The position numbers and the translations under genes were made by a program. Shown here piece after piece: positions 19,294 to 29,224 of a DNA stretch of 64,000 nucleotides. Position 1 is the first letter of the stretch, and each line of letters opens with the position of its first letter. Under the pieces are notes generated by a model, which was not told the origin of the DNA, did no database searches, and saw only the letters and a program-made list of their open reading frames with translations. The stretch comes from Adhaeribacter swui (lineage in GTDB: Bacteria; Bacteroidota; Bacteroidia; Cytophagales; Hymenobacteraceae), in NCBI RefSeq assembly GCF_014217805.1, contig NZ_CP055156.1:5586585-5650584 (forward strand), read 5' to 3'.

Positions 19294-20001
19294 TTATACC
19301 AGAAATTTATCCGGATTGGGGATGAATTTTAAAAATGCCTGGAAGTTTTCGGAGTATTTCCGCTTATCCAATTTATAGTAAAAGGCGCCTTTGCGGGAGT
19401 TTTCTTTGTCTTTTTCGTTTTGCTTCACCAGCAAACCAGTCGATAAAAGTTTCCGGCTGAAATTCCGTTTATCAAATTCAGCTTCGTATAGACCTTCGTA
19501 CAGGGCTTGTAATTGCGGAATAGTAAATTTCTCGGGTAATAATTCAAACAACACCGGATGCAAAGCAGCTTTGTAGCGCAGTCGTTTTTTTGCTAATTCT
19601 ACCATTTCGCGGTGGTCGAAAATTAACTGCGGCATGTCGTTTAGTAAAAACCATTCGGCGTGGTACTCGTGGCTGATTTGCTTTTCGTACTTGTGTATAT
19701 CAATTAAAGCAAAGTAAGGTACGGCAATAGTTCTTTCCACGGGGTCGCGGTCCGGACCGCTAAATGCAGGTAACTGTTCCAAGTACACGTCTTCTAAACC
19801 GGTTAATTGTTTAAGTACCCGGTTAGCGGCTACTTCCAGGGTTTCTTCCGGTTGAATAAACCCGCCCATTAAACTCCACTTCTTTTTCTCCGGCGCAAAG
19901 CCCCGCTGAATCAATAATAATTTAAAATCGGTACCATCAAAACCGAATATAATACAGTCTACGGCGACCAATATTCGGGTTTGACCTATATACTTCATCA
20001 T
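19294..20001 (-). CDS. araR: Nudix-domain transcriptional regulator, AraR/NrtR type
   Basis: This 235-residue protein has an N-terminal Nudix domain (~10-140; ILVAVDCIIFGFDG...LLLIQRG...WSLMGGFIQPEE) and a C-terminal winged-helix region (~150-225; FTIPQLQALYEGLYEAEFDKRNFSRKLL). The Nudix box is degenerate: after GFIQPEE the REUxEE core reads RVLKQL, lacking the catalytic glutamates. That matches NrtR/AraR regulators, which bind a ligand instead of hydrolysing it. In Bacteroidota, AraR proteins of this architecture control arabinose genes (established). Its place inside the ara locus makes the same role likely. Adjacent ATGs at 20001 and 19998 are equally possible starts. Confidence 0.88.
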   Translation of the reverse strand: MMKYIGQTRILVAVDCIIFGFDGTDFKLLLIQRGFAPEKKKWSLMGGFIQPEETLEVAANRVLKQLTGLEDVYLEQLPAFSGPDRDPVERTIAVPYFALIDIHKYEKQISHEYHAEWFLLNDMPQLIFDHREMVELAKKRLRYKAALHPVLFELLPEKFTIPQLQALYEGLYEAEFDKRNFSRKLLSTGLLVKQNEKDKENSRKGAFYYKLDKRKYSENFQAFLKFIPNPDKFLV

Positions 20002-20180
20002 TTAGTTTAAAGAATAAGGAAGGATAAACCATTTATCTTCCAAGAAATATAAAATTTTAAAAATTTGCTACCTGGGCGCTACCAGATTTAAATAAAAGTA
20101 AATTCCGGATTAAACCTTGAACAGCAAGAGATATTTCTTCAATCGAACTTTCGTACAAGGCACTAAAAACTGTTTGCGAC

Positions 20181-20300
20181 GAGTTCGTTTGTGAAGACAC
20201 AAACGATGGCCGATGGCATTGGATTTCGTTTATGAAATCACAATCGATTGCACCAGCACTATAATCTAATCGCCCATGGGCAGTGTCTTCACTGCCCGCA
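20181..20300. repeat. Dispersed hairpin repeat, copy 2 (intact)
   Basis: Two perfect 8-bp hairpins bound the unit: CGTTTGTG-AAGA-CACAAACG at 20186-20205 and GGGCAGTG-TCTT-CACTGCCC at 20278-20297. Their 4-base loops are complementary to each other. The copy at 13651-13760 keeps both landmarks with mismatches. Confidence 0.75.
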
Positions 20301-20405
20301 TTTGCCCATATCCTAAGTACCTGGTCAGAAATCTAATCTACTTGATTTAGGATTTAAAGAAATTATCACTTTAAAACGTTGGCTTCTAAGTGCTTTACAC
20401 TAAAG

Positions 20406-20440
20406 TCTAACATCTAATATCTTGCTACTTGTGTCTCTTT
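20406..20440 (+). repeat. Short dispersed repeat (TCTAACATCTAATATCT type), copy 2
   Basis: It is identical to copy 1 at 19254 in its first 17 bases and in the GTGTCTCTTT end; the 8 middle bases differ. Confidence 0.75.
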
Positions 20441-20623
20441 ATTTTAAAGAGAACCGGATATACGAACCATAAAGTTAAGCTCATGAAGGAGATTGTTTTA
20501 GGAACAGTATACGCCAGAAGAAAACTCTTTAGGGAGTATACCATTCCTGTAGAGCAAAACGGCAAAGCGGATCAATCAGAATCTTAAAAATTTTAAATTT
20601 TAATTAATCCGCTCCACCATTAT

Positions 20624-21832
20624 TTACTGCTTCACCGAAAACTTATAAACCGTGGATGTTTTATAGGTTTGACCCGGCGCTAGTGTCGTGGAAGGGAAAT
20701 TAGGTTGGTTCGGCGAATTAGGGAAATGCTGCGTTTCGAGGCAAAAGGCTGAGCGGTATTCGTCTTGTTTGCCGCCTTTAATTTGATTCTTACCTTCTAA
20801 AAAGTTACCACTGTAGAATTGAATACCAGGCTCTTGGGTAGATACTTCCATGTAAATACCGGTTTTATCGCCGAGTACGGCAGCCGCCGGTTTTAACGTA
20901 GCGCTTCTTTGGGTAGCTAATACGTAATTATGGTCGTAGCCTCCGCCAAATTTTATTTGCTGGTGTGTGTCGTTAATCCGGTCGCCAATGGCAGTAGCTT
21001 TTTTAAAGTCGAGCGGGGTGCCGGCTAGCGCTTCAATTTTACCCGTAGGAATTAAAGTAGAATCAACGGGTGTGTAGCGGTCGGCGTTAATTTGTAATTG
21101 GTGGCCCAGGATGGTACCACTGCCTGCGCCGTTTAAGTTAAAATATGAGTGATTGGTTAAGTTTACTACGGTTTTTTTATCGGTAGTAGCTTCGTAATCA
21201 ATTTTCAATTCATTCGCGCTGCTGAGGGTGTACGTTACTTTAGAAGTTAAAGTACCCGGATAGCCTTCTTCCCCATCTTTAGATACATAGGTTAATACCA
21301 AAGTGCTATCGTTGCTTTGATTACCATCCCAGATAACCCGCGAAAAACCTACTTTACCGCCGTGTAAATGGTTCGGGCCGTTATTGGTAGCGAGGGTATA
21401 CGTTTTACCATCGAGGGTAAATTTACCTTTGGCAATCCGGTTGCCGTAACGACCAATTAAGGCGCCAAAATACGTATCTCCTCCTTCGGTAAAAGGCTTT
21501 AATTTATCGAAACCCACAATTACATCGGTCATTTTGCCGGATTTGTCCGGAACCAGCAAGCTTATCAAACGTCCTCCGTAATTGGTAATAGCTGCCTGCA
21601 CGTTATTTTTGTTTTTTAGCACGTACAAGTCCGTTTTCTGGTCGGAAAAAACATTCTGAAAATCAGATTTTGTGGGCAAACTTACTTCCGGCGACGAAGC
21701 TGTGGCCGTAGAATCGGCGGCCTGGCTGCTATCAGATTCGGCATTTTGATTTTTGCTGCCGCTGTTACAGGCGCCCAAGGACAATAAAAAAATTCCCAGA
21801 ATAGAGAAAGGTAATTTCAGTCGAAGGTTCAT
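20624..21832 (-). CDS. galM: Aldose 1-epimerase (mutarotase), lipoprotein
   Basis: It interconverts alpha and beta anomers of aldoses; in this locus probably released arabinose or galactose. The 402-residue precursor has a signal peptide with lipobox LGAC (Cys22), then a Ser/Ala-rich linker and the GalM fold. Motifs seen: NYGGRLISLLVPDK, GFDKLKPF, IGRYGNRIAKGKF, NNGPNHLHGG (substrate-binding His), VNLTNHSYFNLNG (catalytic His), GGGYDHNYVL, and EPGIQFYSGN (catalytic Glu). Export and lipidation place it in the periplasm or at the outer membrane, next to extracellular sugar release by the neighbouring GH51 enzyme. Confidence 0.94.
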   Translation of the reverse strand: MNLRLKLPFSILGIFLLSLGACNSGSKNQNAESDSSQAADSTATASSPEVSLPTKSDFQNVFSDQKTDLYVLKNKNNVQAAITNYGGRLISLLVPDKSGKMTDVIVGFDKLKPFTEGGDTYFGALIGRYGNRIAKGKFTLDGKTYTLATNNGPNHLHGGKVGFSRVIWDGNQSNDSTLVLTYVSKDGEEGYPGTLTSKVTYTLSSANELKIDYEATTDKKTVVNLTNHSYFNLNGAGSGTILGHQLQINADRYTPVDSTLIPTGKIEALAGTPLDFKKATAIGDRINDTHQQIKFGGGYDHNYVLATQRSATLKPAAAVLGDKTGIYMEVSTQEPGIQFYSGNFLEGKNQIKGGKQDEYRSAFCLETQHFPNSPNQPNFPSTTLAPGQTYKTSTVYKFSVKQ

Positions 21833-22019
21833 TTTTTAGTTTTACGTATGTAAGTGGAAGGTTTAAAGTATAGCTTTTATTTTTAATAATTTACTAATCG
21901 GTTCTAAAAGTAGTAATTAAATCTATTTGCCCGAGGTATTTACTAAAACTAAATGCCAGCATTATAACATCGTCTGCTTAGGTTATTAATTTCTAATTTT
22001 AAATAATTTTAAAAAATTA

Positions 22020-22075
22020 TAGCCCCTTAATACCTAGATTATTATTGATCTAAATACGAAGGGGCTACATTTTTA
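22020..22075 (-). terminator. Terminator after the GH51 gene
   Basis: The stem TAGCCCCTT (22020-22028) / AAGGGGCTA (22059-22067) encloses a smaller TAGAT/ATCTA hairpin. It lies 38 bp past the GH51 stop codon, with T-rich DNA on the minus-strand exit side. Confidence 0.7.
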
Positions 22076-22104
22076 AGAAGTTAGTAATTGGTTAGAAGAA
22101 CTAA

Positions 22105-23649
22105 CTACTTTACTTCCAACACAACTACCGAAAACGGCGGCACTTTTACGGTTAATTTACCGGCATTTAACTTGGCATCTTTAAAGGCGGCTGGCTGAAT
22201 TTTTTTAGGATTTTCGAAAGAGTTATAATCCTGCAATTTTCCGGAAGCTAATATTCTACCTGTTACGCCACCATTTTTTGTACCAGGCAAATCAATGCTT
22301 ACTTCCTGGGTATTTTTACTATCAATATTTGTCAGCGAGATATGAGTCAAGCCCTTAGCATCGCGGGAAGCCGAAGCTGAAACCGCCGGCAATTTTTTAT
22401 CTCCCATTACATAATCTTTACTTTTAACTTCTAATGGTAGTAAAGTGGCATCCTGGTGCACATTGTACATTTCCATCACGTGGTAGGTAGGCGTCAGTAT
22501 CATTTTTTCGTCTTTCGTCAGAATAACGGCCTGCAACACGTTTATAGCCTGAGCAAGGTTTGCCATCCGAACGCGGTCGCTGTGATTATTGAAAATATTT
22601 AAAGTCATCCCGGCAATCATGGCATCGCGCATGGTGTTTTGTTGATATAAAAATCCAGGGTTAGTACCCGGCTCAACTTCGTACCAGCCGCCCCATTCAT
22701 CTACCACCAAAGCTATTTTTTTCTGCGGGTCATACTTATCCATAATAGCAGAATGTTTGGTTACCAGTTCTTCCATTTGCCAGGCCCGCTGCATGGTGGT
22801 AAAATATTGCTGCTCATTAAAATCGGTAGAAGGCCCTTTTTTATTCCAGTCAATTACCGAATAATGGTGCAAAGCTACGCCTTCCAATAAACTACCCGGA
22901 ATGTTTTTCATTAAGGTTTCGGTCCAGTTATAATCAGCCGAATTAGCGCCGGAGGCAATCCGGAATAAGTCGCCGGATTTGTTCCAGTCCGTAATAAAAG
23001 TAGCGTATTTGCGGTATTCGTTGGCGTAATAATCAGCGGTCATGTTACCGCCGCAACCCCAGGCTTCGTTACCAACGCCCCAGTATTTAACTTTCCAAGG
23101 TTTTTCGCGGCCGTTTTCGCGGCGCTGCTTCGACATGGGACTTTCGCCATCAAAATTGGTGTATTGTACCCAATCGGCCAGTTCTTGCACCGTGCCGCTG
23201 CCAATGTTACCGGCCAGGTAAGGTTCGGTGCCGATTAACTCGCACATATTTAAAAAATCGTGGGTACCAAAACTGTTATTTTCGGTTACGCCACCCCACC
23301 AGGTATTTACAATGGTCGGGCGTTTATCTTTGGGTCCAATGCCGTCTTTCCAATGGTAAGTATCGGCAAAACAACCACCGGGCCAGCGTAAATTCGGAAT
23401 TTTTAAATTTTTTAGCGCCGTTACTACGTCGTTACGAACGCCATTGGTATTGGGTATTTTGGAGTTCTCGCCTACATAAAAACCACCGTAAATACAGGCG
23501 CCTAAATGTTCGGCAAAATGGCCGTAAATGTGTTTGCTGATTTTTACTTCGGCCTTGCCAGTTCCGGCCGGATTAATTTTAATGGTATTCTGCGCAAACG
23601 AAGAAAAACCACTTACCAGAAAAAGCAAACTTAATTTTAATTTGTTCAT
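22105..23649 (-). CDS. abfA: Alpha-L-arabinofuranosidase, GH51
   Basis: It releases L-arabinofuranose from arabinan or arabinoxylan side chains. The 514-residue protein has an N-terminal signal peptide (residues 1-19, SGFSSFAQ), unlike many cytoplasmic GH51 enzymes, so it is probably periplasmic. GH51 landmarks: [38 protein letters not shown], the acid/base Glu in [12 protein letters not shown] (~residue 195) and the nucleophile Glu in [10 protein letters not shown] (~residue 320), followed by [16 protein letters not shown]. It is the first gene of the minus-strand arabinose locus and supplies its substrate. Confidence 0.94.
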   Translation of the reverse strand: MNKLKLSLLFLVSGFSSFAQNTIKINPAGTGKAEVKISKHIYGHFAEHLGACIYGGFYVGENSKIPNTNGVRNDVVTALKNLKIPNLRWPGGCFADTYHWKDGIGPKDKRPTIVNTWWGGVTENNSFGTHDFLNMCELIGTEPYLAGNIGSGTVQELADWVQYTNFDGESPMSKQRRENGREKPWKVKYWGVGNEAWGCGGNMTADYYANEYRKYATFITDWNKSGDLFRIASGANSADYNWTETLMKNIPGSLLEGVALHHYSVIDWNKKGPSTDFNEQQYFTTMQRAWQMEELVTKHSAIMDKYDPQKKIALVVDEWGGWYEVEPGTNPGFLYQQNTMRDAMIAGMTLNIFNNHSDRVRMANLAQAINVLQAVILTKDEKMILTPTYHVMEMYNVHQDATLLPLEVKSKDYVMGDKKLPAVSASASRDAKGLTHISLTNIDSKNTQEVSIDLPGTKNGGVTGRILASGKLQDYNSFENPKKIQPAAFKDAKLNAGKLTVKVPPFSVVVLEVK

Positions 23650-24297
23650 TATAAAGGTTGTATAAATTTAACTTATTTTCTTCTTGCCTTACTTAACCAA
23701 TAGCCTAGTGCGTATTTGGTGAAGGAAAATTGTATTTTAAAAACGTCTCTAAAATTAGGAGCAACTATTAGTACCCTATTATTAATTTAAAAAAATCAAC
23801 TAACCCATAAACTTTTTAGCGTTACTAACTCACCTAAAAAGGTAAAGGAAATAGTAAAGCAGGTATTTAAGTGTTAAAAATACATTTATCATTAAAGTTT
23901 CAAATGTAAGTTATGCCGGGGAAGTTTGCAATACTTTTGGTTTAAGCAGCTACTAACTTTCAAATACCTTTACAATACACAGTATAATTGATATAATACT
24001 TTAATAAATGATAGCTTCTGTTGCTATAATTTCAAATATCAGGGTTAAAAAATAGAAGCTTTACACTTTAAGTATTTGTAATATCACTCCCGGTAATTAA
24101 TCAAAATTTTAAAATTTAAAAAATTGCTCCAGAACAAGCAGCCATAAAAAATAAAAAAATAGGTTATTACAATTTAAGCAGCTACCTGCAGGCTTATTTT
24201 TAAATTTTTTGACTTAGAAGCTGTTTCGCCTATTTAATTTAGAATACCGATTTCTCATTTTTTAATTTTCTATATTTTAAAAACTCCGAACCTGGTT
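23650..24297. other. Divergent intergenic region, 648 bp
   Basis: It separates the divergent GH51 gene and the TIM-barrel gene. It is A/T-rich with TTTAAATTTT tracts. One exact match to the Bacteroidota -7 consensus TAnnTTTG (TACTTTTG, 23932-23939, + strand) has no good -33 element. No gene or RNA was recognised. Confidence 0.5.
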
Positions 24298-25161
24298 ATG
24301 CAAAGAAGAGCTTTCGTGAAATCGCTGGCAATGGGAACTGCCAGTATAACACTGGCGCCAAAATTATTAGCTACTCCCCTGCCCAAAGCCATTGGCGTGC
24401 AGCTATGGAATATCCGGGAATACTTAAAAAAAGATTTAATCGGCTCTTTAACTAAACTCGCCAAAATAGGTTATAACCAATTAGAGTTATTTGGCTACGA
24501 TGGCACTTACTGGGGTAAAACCCCAAAGGAATTCAGTAAAATATGCACGGATTTGGGCTTTACCATTATTAGTGCACACTTTGAAACCGGCCGTATTGAT
24601 AAAGCCAAAGGCACTTTATGGTACGGTTGGGATAAAGCCGTAGAAGATACTGCCTTGATGAATATACCCTATATGGTGTGCGCCTGGCTGTTTAAAGAAG
24701 AACGCACCAGCCTGGACCTTTATAAAGCCTTAGCCGATAAATTAAACACCGCGGGTGAAACTTGCCAAAAAGTTAAAATCCAATTAGGTTATCATAGCCA
24801 CAATTTCGAGTTTCCGCCGATAGACGGCATTGTTCCCTACGACCTTTTGCTGGAACGAACCGATAAAGATTTATTAAAAATGGAAGCCGACCTTTTCTGG
24901 ATAACCAAAGCCGGAGTAGATCCGGTAGCATATTTTAAAAAACACCCCGGCCGTTTTCCGTTATGGCACGTGAAAGATATGGAAAAAGGCTCGGAGCAAT
25001 TTGCCGAAGTAGGCCATGGCATTATCAATTTTGATCGCCTGTTTGCCGCGCGGGAAATAGCCGGCTTAAAGCATTGGTTTGTAGAACAAGACCAAACCAG
25101 CCGGGAGCCTTTCGAAAGTTTAACTATGAGCCGCGATTATATTTTAAAGAAGAATTTTTAA
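24298..25161 (+). CDS. Exported sugar phosphate isomerase/epimerase-like TIM-barrel protein
   Basis: This 287-residue protein has an N-terminal QRRAFVKSLAMGTASITLAP segment that looks like a twin-arginine (Tat) signal. The body matches the xylose isomerase-like TIM-barrel fold: IGVQLWNIREYLKKD, LAKIGYNQLELFGYDG, the metal-site GYHSHNFEF, MEADLFWITKAGVDP and LWHVKDMEKG. Such proteins are common beside carbohydrate genes in Bacteroidota; most lack an assigned substrate. It is a single gene, divergent from the arabinose locus. A role in sugar processing in the periplasm is inference only. Confidence 0.82.
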   Translation: MQRRAFVKSLAMGTASITLAPKLLATPLPKAIGVQLWNIREYLKKDLIGSLTKLAKIGYNQLELFGYDGTYWGKTPKEFSKICTDLGFTIISAHFETGRIDKAKGTLWYGWDKAVEDTALMNIPYMVCAWLFKEERTSLDLYKALADKLNTAGETCQKVKIQLGYHSHNFEFPPIDGIVPYDLLLERTDKDLLKMEADLFWITKAGVDPVAYFKKHPGRFPLWHVKDMEKGSEQFAEVGHGIINFDRLFAAREIAGLKHWFVEQDQTSREPFESLTMSRDYILKKNF

Positions 25162-25269
25162 AATTTTAAAAATTAAAAAAACAGAAATTTAGTTGCTTAA
25201 TAACAGTTTAAAGGTGCCGTTTTCGTAAACAACCTTGGTTTGTGCTCGAAAATAAATTAAACCTGTCTG

Positions 25270-25407
25270 TTAATAATAGTTGCTTTCTTCTTCATCATAC
25301 AAATCTATATCCAGTTCATCTTCTTCCAGCACCAGGTTTAAATACAAGTAAGTAAAGGTGCCGCACAGGGCCAAAGCAGCAATTATAAGCGCCGTCGATT
25401 TTTTCAT
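25270..25407 (-). CDS. 45-aa membrane peptide with acidic tail
   Basis: The ATG is at 25407 and TAA at 25270. The product starts MKKSTALIIAALALCG, forms one hydrophobic helix (about residues 5-27) and ends in an acidic tail with 10 Asp/Glu in the last 18 residues. A 41-aa peptide with the same layout (MKK, helix, acidic tail, aromatic end) is encoded at 55221-55346. The frame is intact and codon use is ordinary, which favours a real small gene. Function is unknown; Cys15 in a hydrophobic context might be a lipobox, but the spacing is poor. Confidence 0.55.
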   Translation of the reverse strand: MKKSTALIIAALALCGTFTYLYLNLVLEEDELDIDLYDEEESNYY

Positions 25408-26188
25408 AGTCGTAGTTTTAAAAAGTTAAAATATACTTTAAAAAGTTAGGTTCTGCAATCTTATTATAATTACGCATACATGCTACTTTTTTAACAGCTT
25501 CATTTAGGGACGTCTGCTGGTTACGGCCTGGGTGTCAGAATTCTTATTTCAATTTAGTTTAATTTCTGCCCTTCCCATTAAAAAACCAATTACTGTAGAC
25601 CCGCCCCTTCAAAATACAATATTACCCTGATTCGCACGGCTACATTCCCGCACCAAAAGATATATTCCTATACTAAAAACCTTACCTAAAATTGCCCCAC
25701 AACATCAATTAAATACAAAGCACTGCTTCATGCTTCATTTTAAAATACAGTTATAATCTAAGTTATAAATATAACTTTTACAGGAACAGTAAAAATTTTT
25801 AGATATACCTTTAGCTACCTAAACTTAATTAATCAAATTATACTTTACTTTGTATCATCAATATAAACGGAAGCAAAAAAGGCTTTATATTGATAAAAAC
25901 AACAGTAATTAAGATAGTTGCTAACAATTAACTAAAAATTTAACAAGAACAGTGCTAAACGGAATAACTTTAAAAGCCACACTATCACAGAGCTTAAATT
26001 ATAAATTAATCACTTTCAACTATCGCCTTTTACTTTAATAATCTTGAACTTTTTAACTGATTTACTCTCTAAAGTTCAATAAGCCAGCAAAACTTACCAG
26101 GTTTATCCTAAAAAATTAAAATAATACAATAAGTACACTAGTACAAACCCAATACAAACTACGCTTTAAAGTCCTTATAAATTTTAAT
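25408..26188. other. Intergenic region, 781 bp, A/T-rich
   Basis: It precedes the large propeller/PKD surface protein. I see no ORF with coding character, no tRNA-like fold and no strong hairpin. A TACTTTG element near 25850 could be part of a promoter but lies more than 300 bp from the start codon. A long untranslated leader is possible. Confidence 0.45.
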
Positions 26189-29100
26189 ATGAAAAAAATC
26201 TTTACCCGCGCATCCCTGATTATATTAGCAAGCTTTCATTTTGCCAATACTGGCTTCGCTCAAGATGGTTTATCTAAAGTTTGGGATAAAACCTACGGGG
26301 GAAGCAAAGCGGATATTTTGCAAATTCATTTACCAACTAAAGACGGTGGATTTATTTTGGGCGGCACCTCTGATTCGCCGGTTAGCGGCAACAAATCGGT
26401 AGATGTTAAAGGAAAACAAGATTTCTGGATTATAAAACTGGATGCCGCCGGCAACAAACAATGGGATAAAACCTTAGGTGGCAGCGGTTCTGATTATTTA
26501 CAAGCCATTCAGCAAACCAATGATGGCGGTTATATTTTAGGCGGAAGCTCTGATTCGCCAGTAAGCGGCGACAGAACTGCCGCCGCCGCTGGCAAACAAG
26601 ATTTTTGGGTGGTAAAATTAGATGCTACTGGCAATAAAACCTGGGATAAGGCTTACGGCGGTAATTCTAACGATTATTTAAAATCAGTGGTACAAACCAA
26701 AGAAGGCGGTTATATCTTAGGTGGTATCTCAGAATCTCCGGTTAGTGGTAAAACCGGATTTAATAAAACTGCCGCTTCTAAAGGCGAACACGATTACTGG
26801 TTAGTTAAAATAGATGTAAACGGCGCTAAAACCTGGGATAAAACCATTGGTGGCAGCAGCTTTGATTATTTACAAACCGTACAACAAACTACTGATGGCG
26901 GCTACATTTTAGGCGGTCATTCTTTCTCGCCGGCTGGTGGCAATAAATCAGCTGCATCTAAAGGTTACGGCGATTTCTGGATAGTAAAAACCGACGCTGC
27001 CGGCAATGTACAATGGGATAAAACCTTAGGCGGAAATTTAGACGAGATTTTTACCTCGATGGTACTTACCAATGATGGTGGCTACTTGGCAGGAGGCGTT
27101 TCTAAATCAGCGGTTGGCGGCGATAAATCAGCTGCTTCTAAAGGCTTCGGCGATTACTGGATTGTTAAATTAGATGCGGCCGGCGCTAAAAAATGGGATA
27201 AAACGATTGGCGGTACAAACAACGACTACTTACAAAGTGTAATCTCTACTGTTGATGGCGGTTATTTGTTAGGCGGAACCTCTAGCTCCCCGATCAGCGG
27301 CGATAAAACTACCGATACCAACGGGAATGCCGATTATTGGATTGTTAAAGTAGATGCCAATGGCGCTAAAAAATGGGACAAAACTTTCGGGGGCGCTGGC
27401 TACGATAACCTGCAATCCATTCAACAAACAAGCACTGGCGCTTACATTTTAGCCGGCACCTCCAACTCTGCCACCGGCACCCAAAAATTGGCTGTTGCCA
27501 AAGGCGAAACTGATTTTTGGATTATAAATACTGCTGTAAACGGTACAGAACAACCACCGGTAGTAGAAAAACCAGTAGTAGACCAAAAAGTAGAAAGCTT
27601 TACCTTAGTAAACGCCGACACCGACCAAGATTTATTTACTTTAACGGATGGCACCACACTGAATCTGGCTACTTTGCCAACCCGCAACCTGAACATCCGG
27701 GCAAACACCTCCACCAACACCGTAGATAGCGTTTCTTTCCGTTTAAGCGGCGCCGAAAATAAAAACTACGCCGAAGCTACTGCTCCTTTTGTTTTATTTG
27801 GAACTGTAGGTAATGATTACAACGCCTGGACTCCAACCGTAGGTACGTATCAATTGCAAGGTAATATTTATTCTGCTGCCATGGACTCAGATACCGTTGG
27901 AACCTCTTTAACAATCGCCTTTACCGTAACAGACCAGACCGATTCAACTAAAACGCAAAATCCGGTGGTGAATCAAAACCCCGTAGCTAATGCCGGCACC
28001 GATATTACCATTACCCAGCCCACCAGCACCGTAGCGTTAAACGGTAGCGCTACCGATGTGAATGGCACCATTACGGGCTATACCTGGAGCCAGGTAAGCG
28101 GTCCTACTACGGCCAGCTTTAACAGTAAAACAATTGCGCAGCCAATTGTTGGTGGCTTAACCGCCGGAACCTACGTATTCAACCTGGTTGCTACTAACAA
28201 CTTAAACCTAACCAGTGCCGGTGACCAAGTAACGGTAACCGTAAATACAGCTCCTTCTTTACCAGTTGCCAATGCCGGTGCCGATATTACTATTACGCTA
28301 CCAACTAACTCCGTAACTTTGACCGGCAGCGCTACCGATGCAAAAGCTACCATCTCGGGTTATACCTGGAGCCAGGTAAGCGGCCCTTCTACGGCCAGCT
28401 TCAGCAGCAAAACTACAGCAAAACCAGTTGTTAGTAATTTAACCGCCGGAACTTATGTTTTCAGTTTAGTAGCTACTAACTCTCAAAAAGCAGTAAGTTT
28501 AGCCGACCAGGTAACAATTGTGGTAAACAACAAAGTAACTACTAATTCGCAACTGGTATTTACTTTAGTTAATGCCGATACAGATAAAGATATTTTAACC
28601 CTAAAGGATGGCGCTACTTTAAACTTAGCTACCCTGCCAACTAAAAACTTAAACATTCGGGTTAACGCCGACGCTGCTACAGTAAAAAGCATTAAATTAG
28701 CTTTAAGCGGCAAATGGACTGTAAACAAAACCGAAACAGCTCCTTACACCTTATTCGGTGACGAGAAAAAAAGTGATGGCAGCATTAACTACGGTGGTGT
28801 GGTATTCTCTTTAGGCGATTACACCTTAAAAGCTTCTCCATACTCCGGTACTAATGCCAGCGGTACAGCAGGAACTTCAGCTACCATTAAATTTAAAGTA
28901 ATCAACCAGGCAGCCAGCAAAGTAGCATCTGCTAACGCCACTTTACAAACTGCTACCGCCGTAAGCCTGAGTAACTACCCGAACCCGTTCCAAGGTCAAA
29001 CTACCATCCAGTTTACCTCTGCGCAATCGCAAGACTACAAATTAGAAGTATATGATTTGAGCGGTAACTTAGTAAAAACTTTAAAAACTGCGAAAGCGGT

Positions 29101-29218
29101 AGCCGGCGAAAACGTACAAGTAACTTGGAATGCCAGCCAAAATAAAGAAGGTATCTACATCATCCGGTTAACTACTAAAAACGACGTACAACATTTACGG
29201 GTTATCCTGGGTAAATAA
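26189..29218 (+). CDS. T9SS type-A surface protein with seven-blade propeller-like repeats and PKD domains
   Basis: This 1009-residue protein has a signal peptide (~1-24, ending FAQ). Residues ~28-450 hold seven repeats of about 60 residues marked WDKTxGG...DYLQ...DGGYILGG, consistent with a seven-bladed beta-propeller. Then come a domain marked TLVNADTDQDLFTL...NLATLPTRNLNIR, two PKD-like domains (NAGTDITIT...GYTWSQVSGP...TAGTYVF), a second copy of the LVNADTD domain, and a T9SS type-A C-terminal signal (LSNYPNPFQGQTTIQF ... LRVILGK). It is inferred to be secreted by T9SS and surface bound; the ligand is unknown. A strong terminator follows directly. Confidence 0.88.
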   Translation: MKKIFTRASLIILASFHFANTGFAQDGLSKVWDKTYGGSKADILQIHLPTKDGGFILGGTSDSPVSGNKSVDVKGKQDFWIIKLDAAGNKQWDKTLGGSGSDYLQAIQQTNDGGYILGGSSDSPVSGDRTAAAAGKQDFWVVKLDATGNKTWDKAYGGNSNDYLKSVVQTKEGGYILGGISESPVSGKTGFNKTAASKGEHDYWLVKIDVNGAKTWDKTIGGSSFDYLQTVQQTTDGGYILGGHSFSPAGGNKSAASKGYGDFWIVKTDAAGNVQWDKTLGGNLDEIFTSMVLTNDGGYLAGGVSKSAVGGDKSAASKGFGDYWIVKLDAAGAKKWDKTIGGTNNDYLQSVISTVDGGYLLGGTSSSPISGDKTTDTNGNADYWIVKVDANGAKKWDKTFGGAGYDNLQSIQQTSTGAYILAGTSNSATGTQKLAVAKGETDFWIINTAVNGTEQPPVVEKPVVDQKVESFTLVNADTDQDLFTLTDGTTLNLATLPTRNLNIRANTSTNTVDSVSFRLSGAENKNYAEATAPFVLFGTVGNDYNAWTPTVGTYQLQGNIYSAAMDSDTVGTSLTIAFTVTDQTDSTKTQNPVVNQNPVANAGTDITITQPTSTVALNGSATDVNGTITGYTWSQVSGPTTASFNSKTIAQPIVGGLTAGTYVFNLVATNNLNLTSAGDQVTVTVNTAPSLPVANAGADITITLPTNSVTLTGSATDAKATISGYTWSQVSGPSTASFSSKTTAKPVVSNLTAGTYVFSLVATNSQKAVSLADQVTIVVNNKVTTNSQLVFTLVNADTDKDILTLKDGATLNLATLPTKNLNIRVNADAATVKSIKLALSGKWTVNKTETAPYTLFGDEKKSDGSINYGGVVFSLGDYTLKASPYSGTNASGTAGTSATIKFKVINQAASKVASANATLQTATAVSLSNYPNPFQGQTTIQFTSAQSQDYKLEVYDLSGNLVKTLKTAKAVAGENVQVTWNASQNKEGIYIIRLTTKNDVQHLRVILGK

Positions 29219-29224
29219 TTAATA

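Larger units (their letters stand above)
20002..20623. other. Intergenic region with two dispersed repeats and one very small ORF
   Basis: This 622-bp gap contains a hairpin repeat at 20181-20300, a short repeat at 20406-20440, and a 34-codon ATG-initiated frame at 20483-20587 (+) that reads MKEIVLGTVYARRKLF... The tiny frame has no recognised homologue and I do not call it as a gene. The 3' region of the aldose epimerase gene lies at its right edge. Confidence 0.55.

Noticed and set aside
20483-20587. 34-codon ATG frame on plus
   Set aside because: Intact but too short, without a family; mentioned only as content of the gap.
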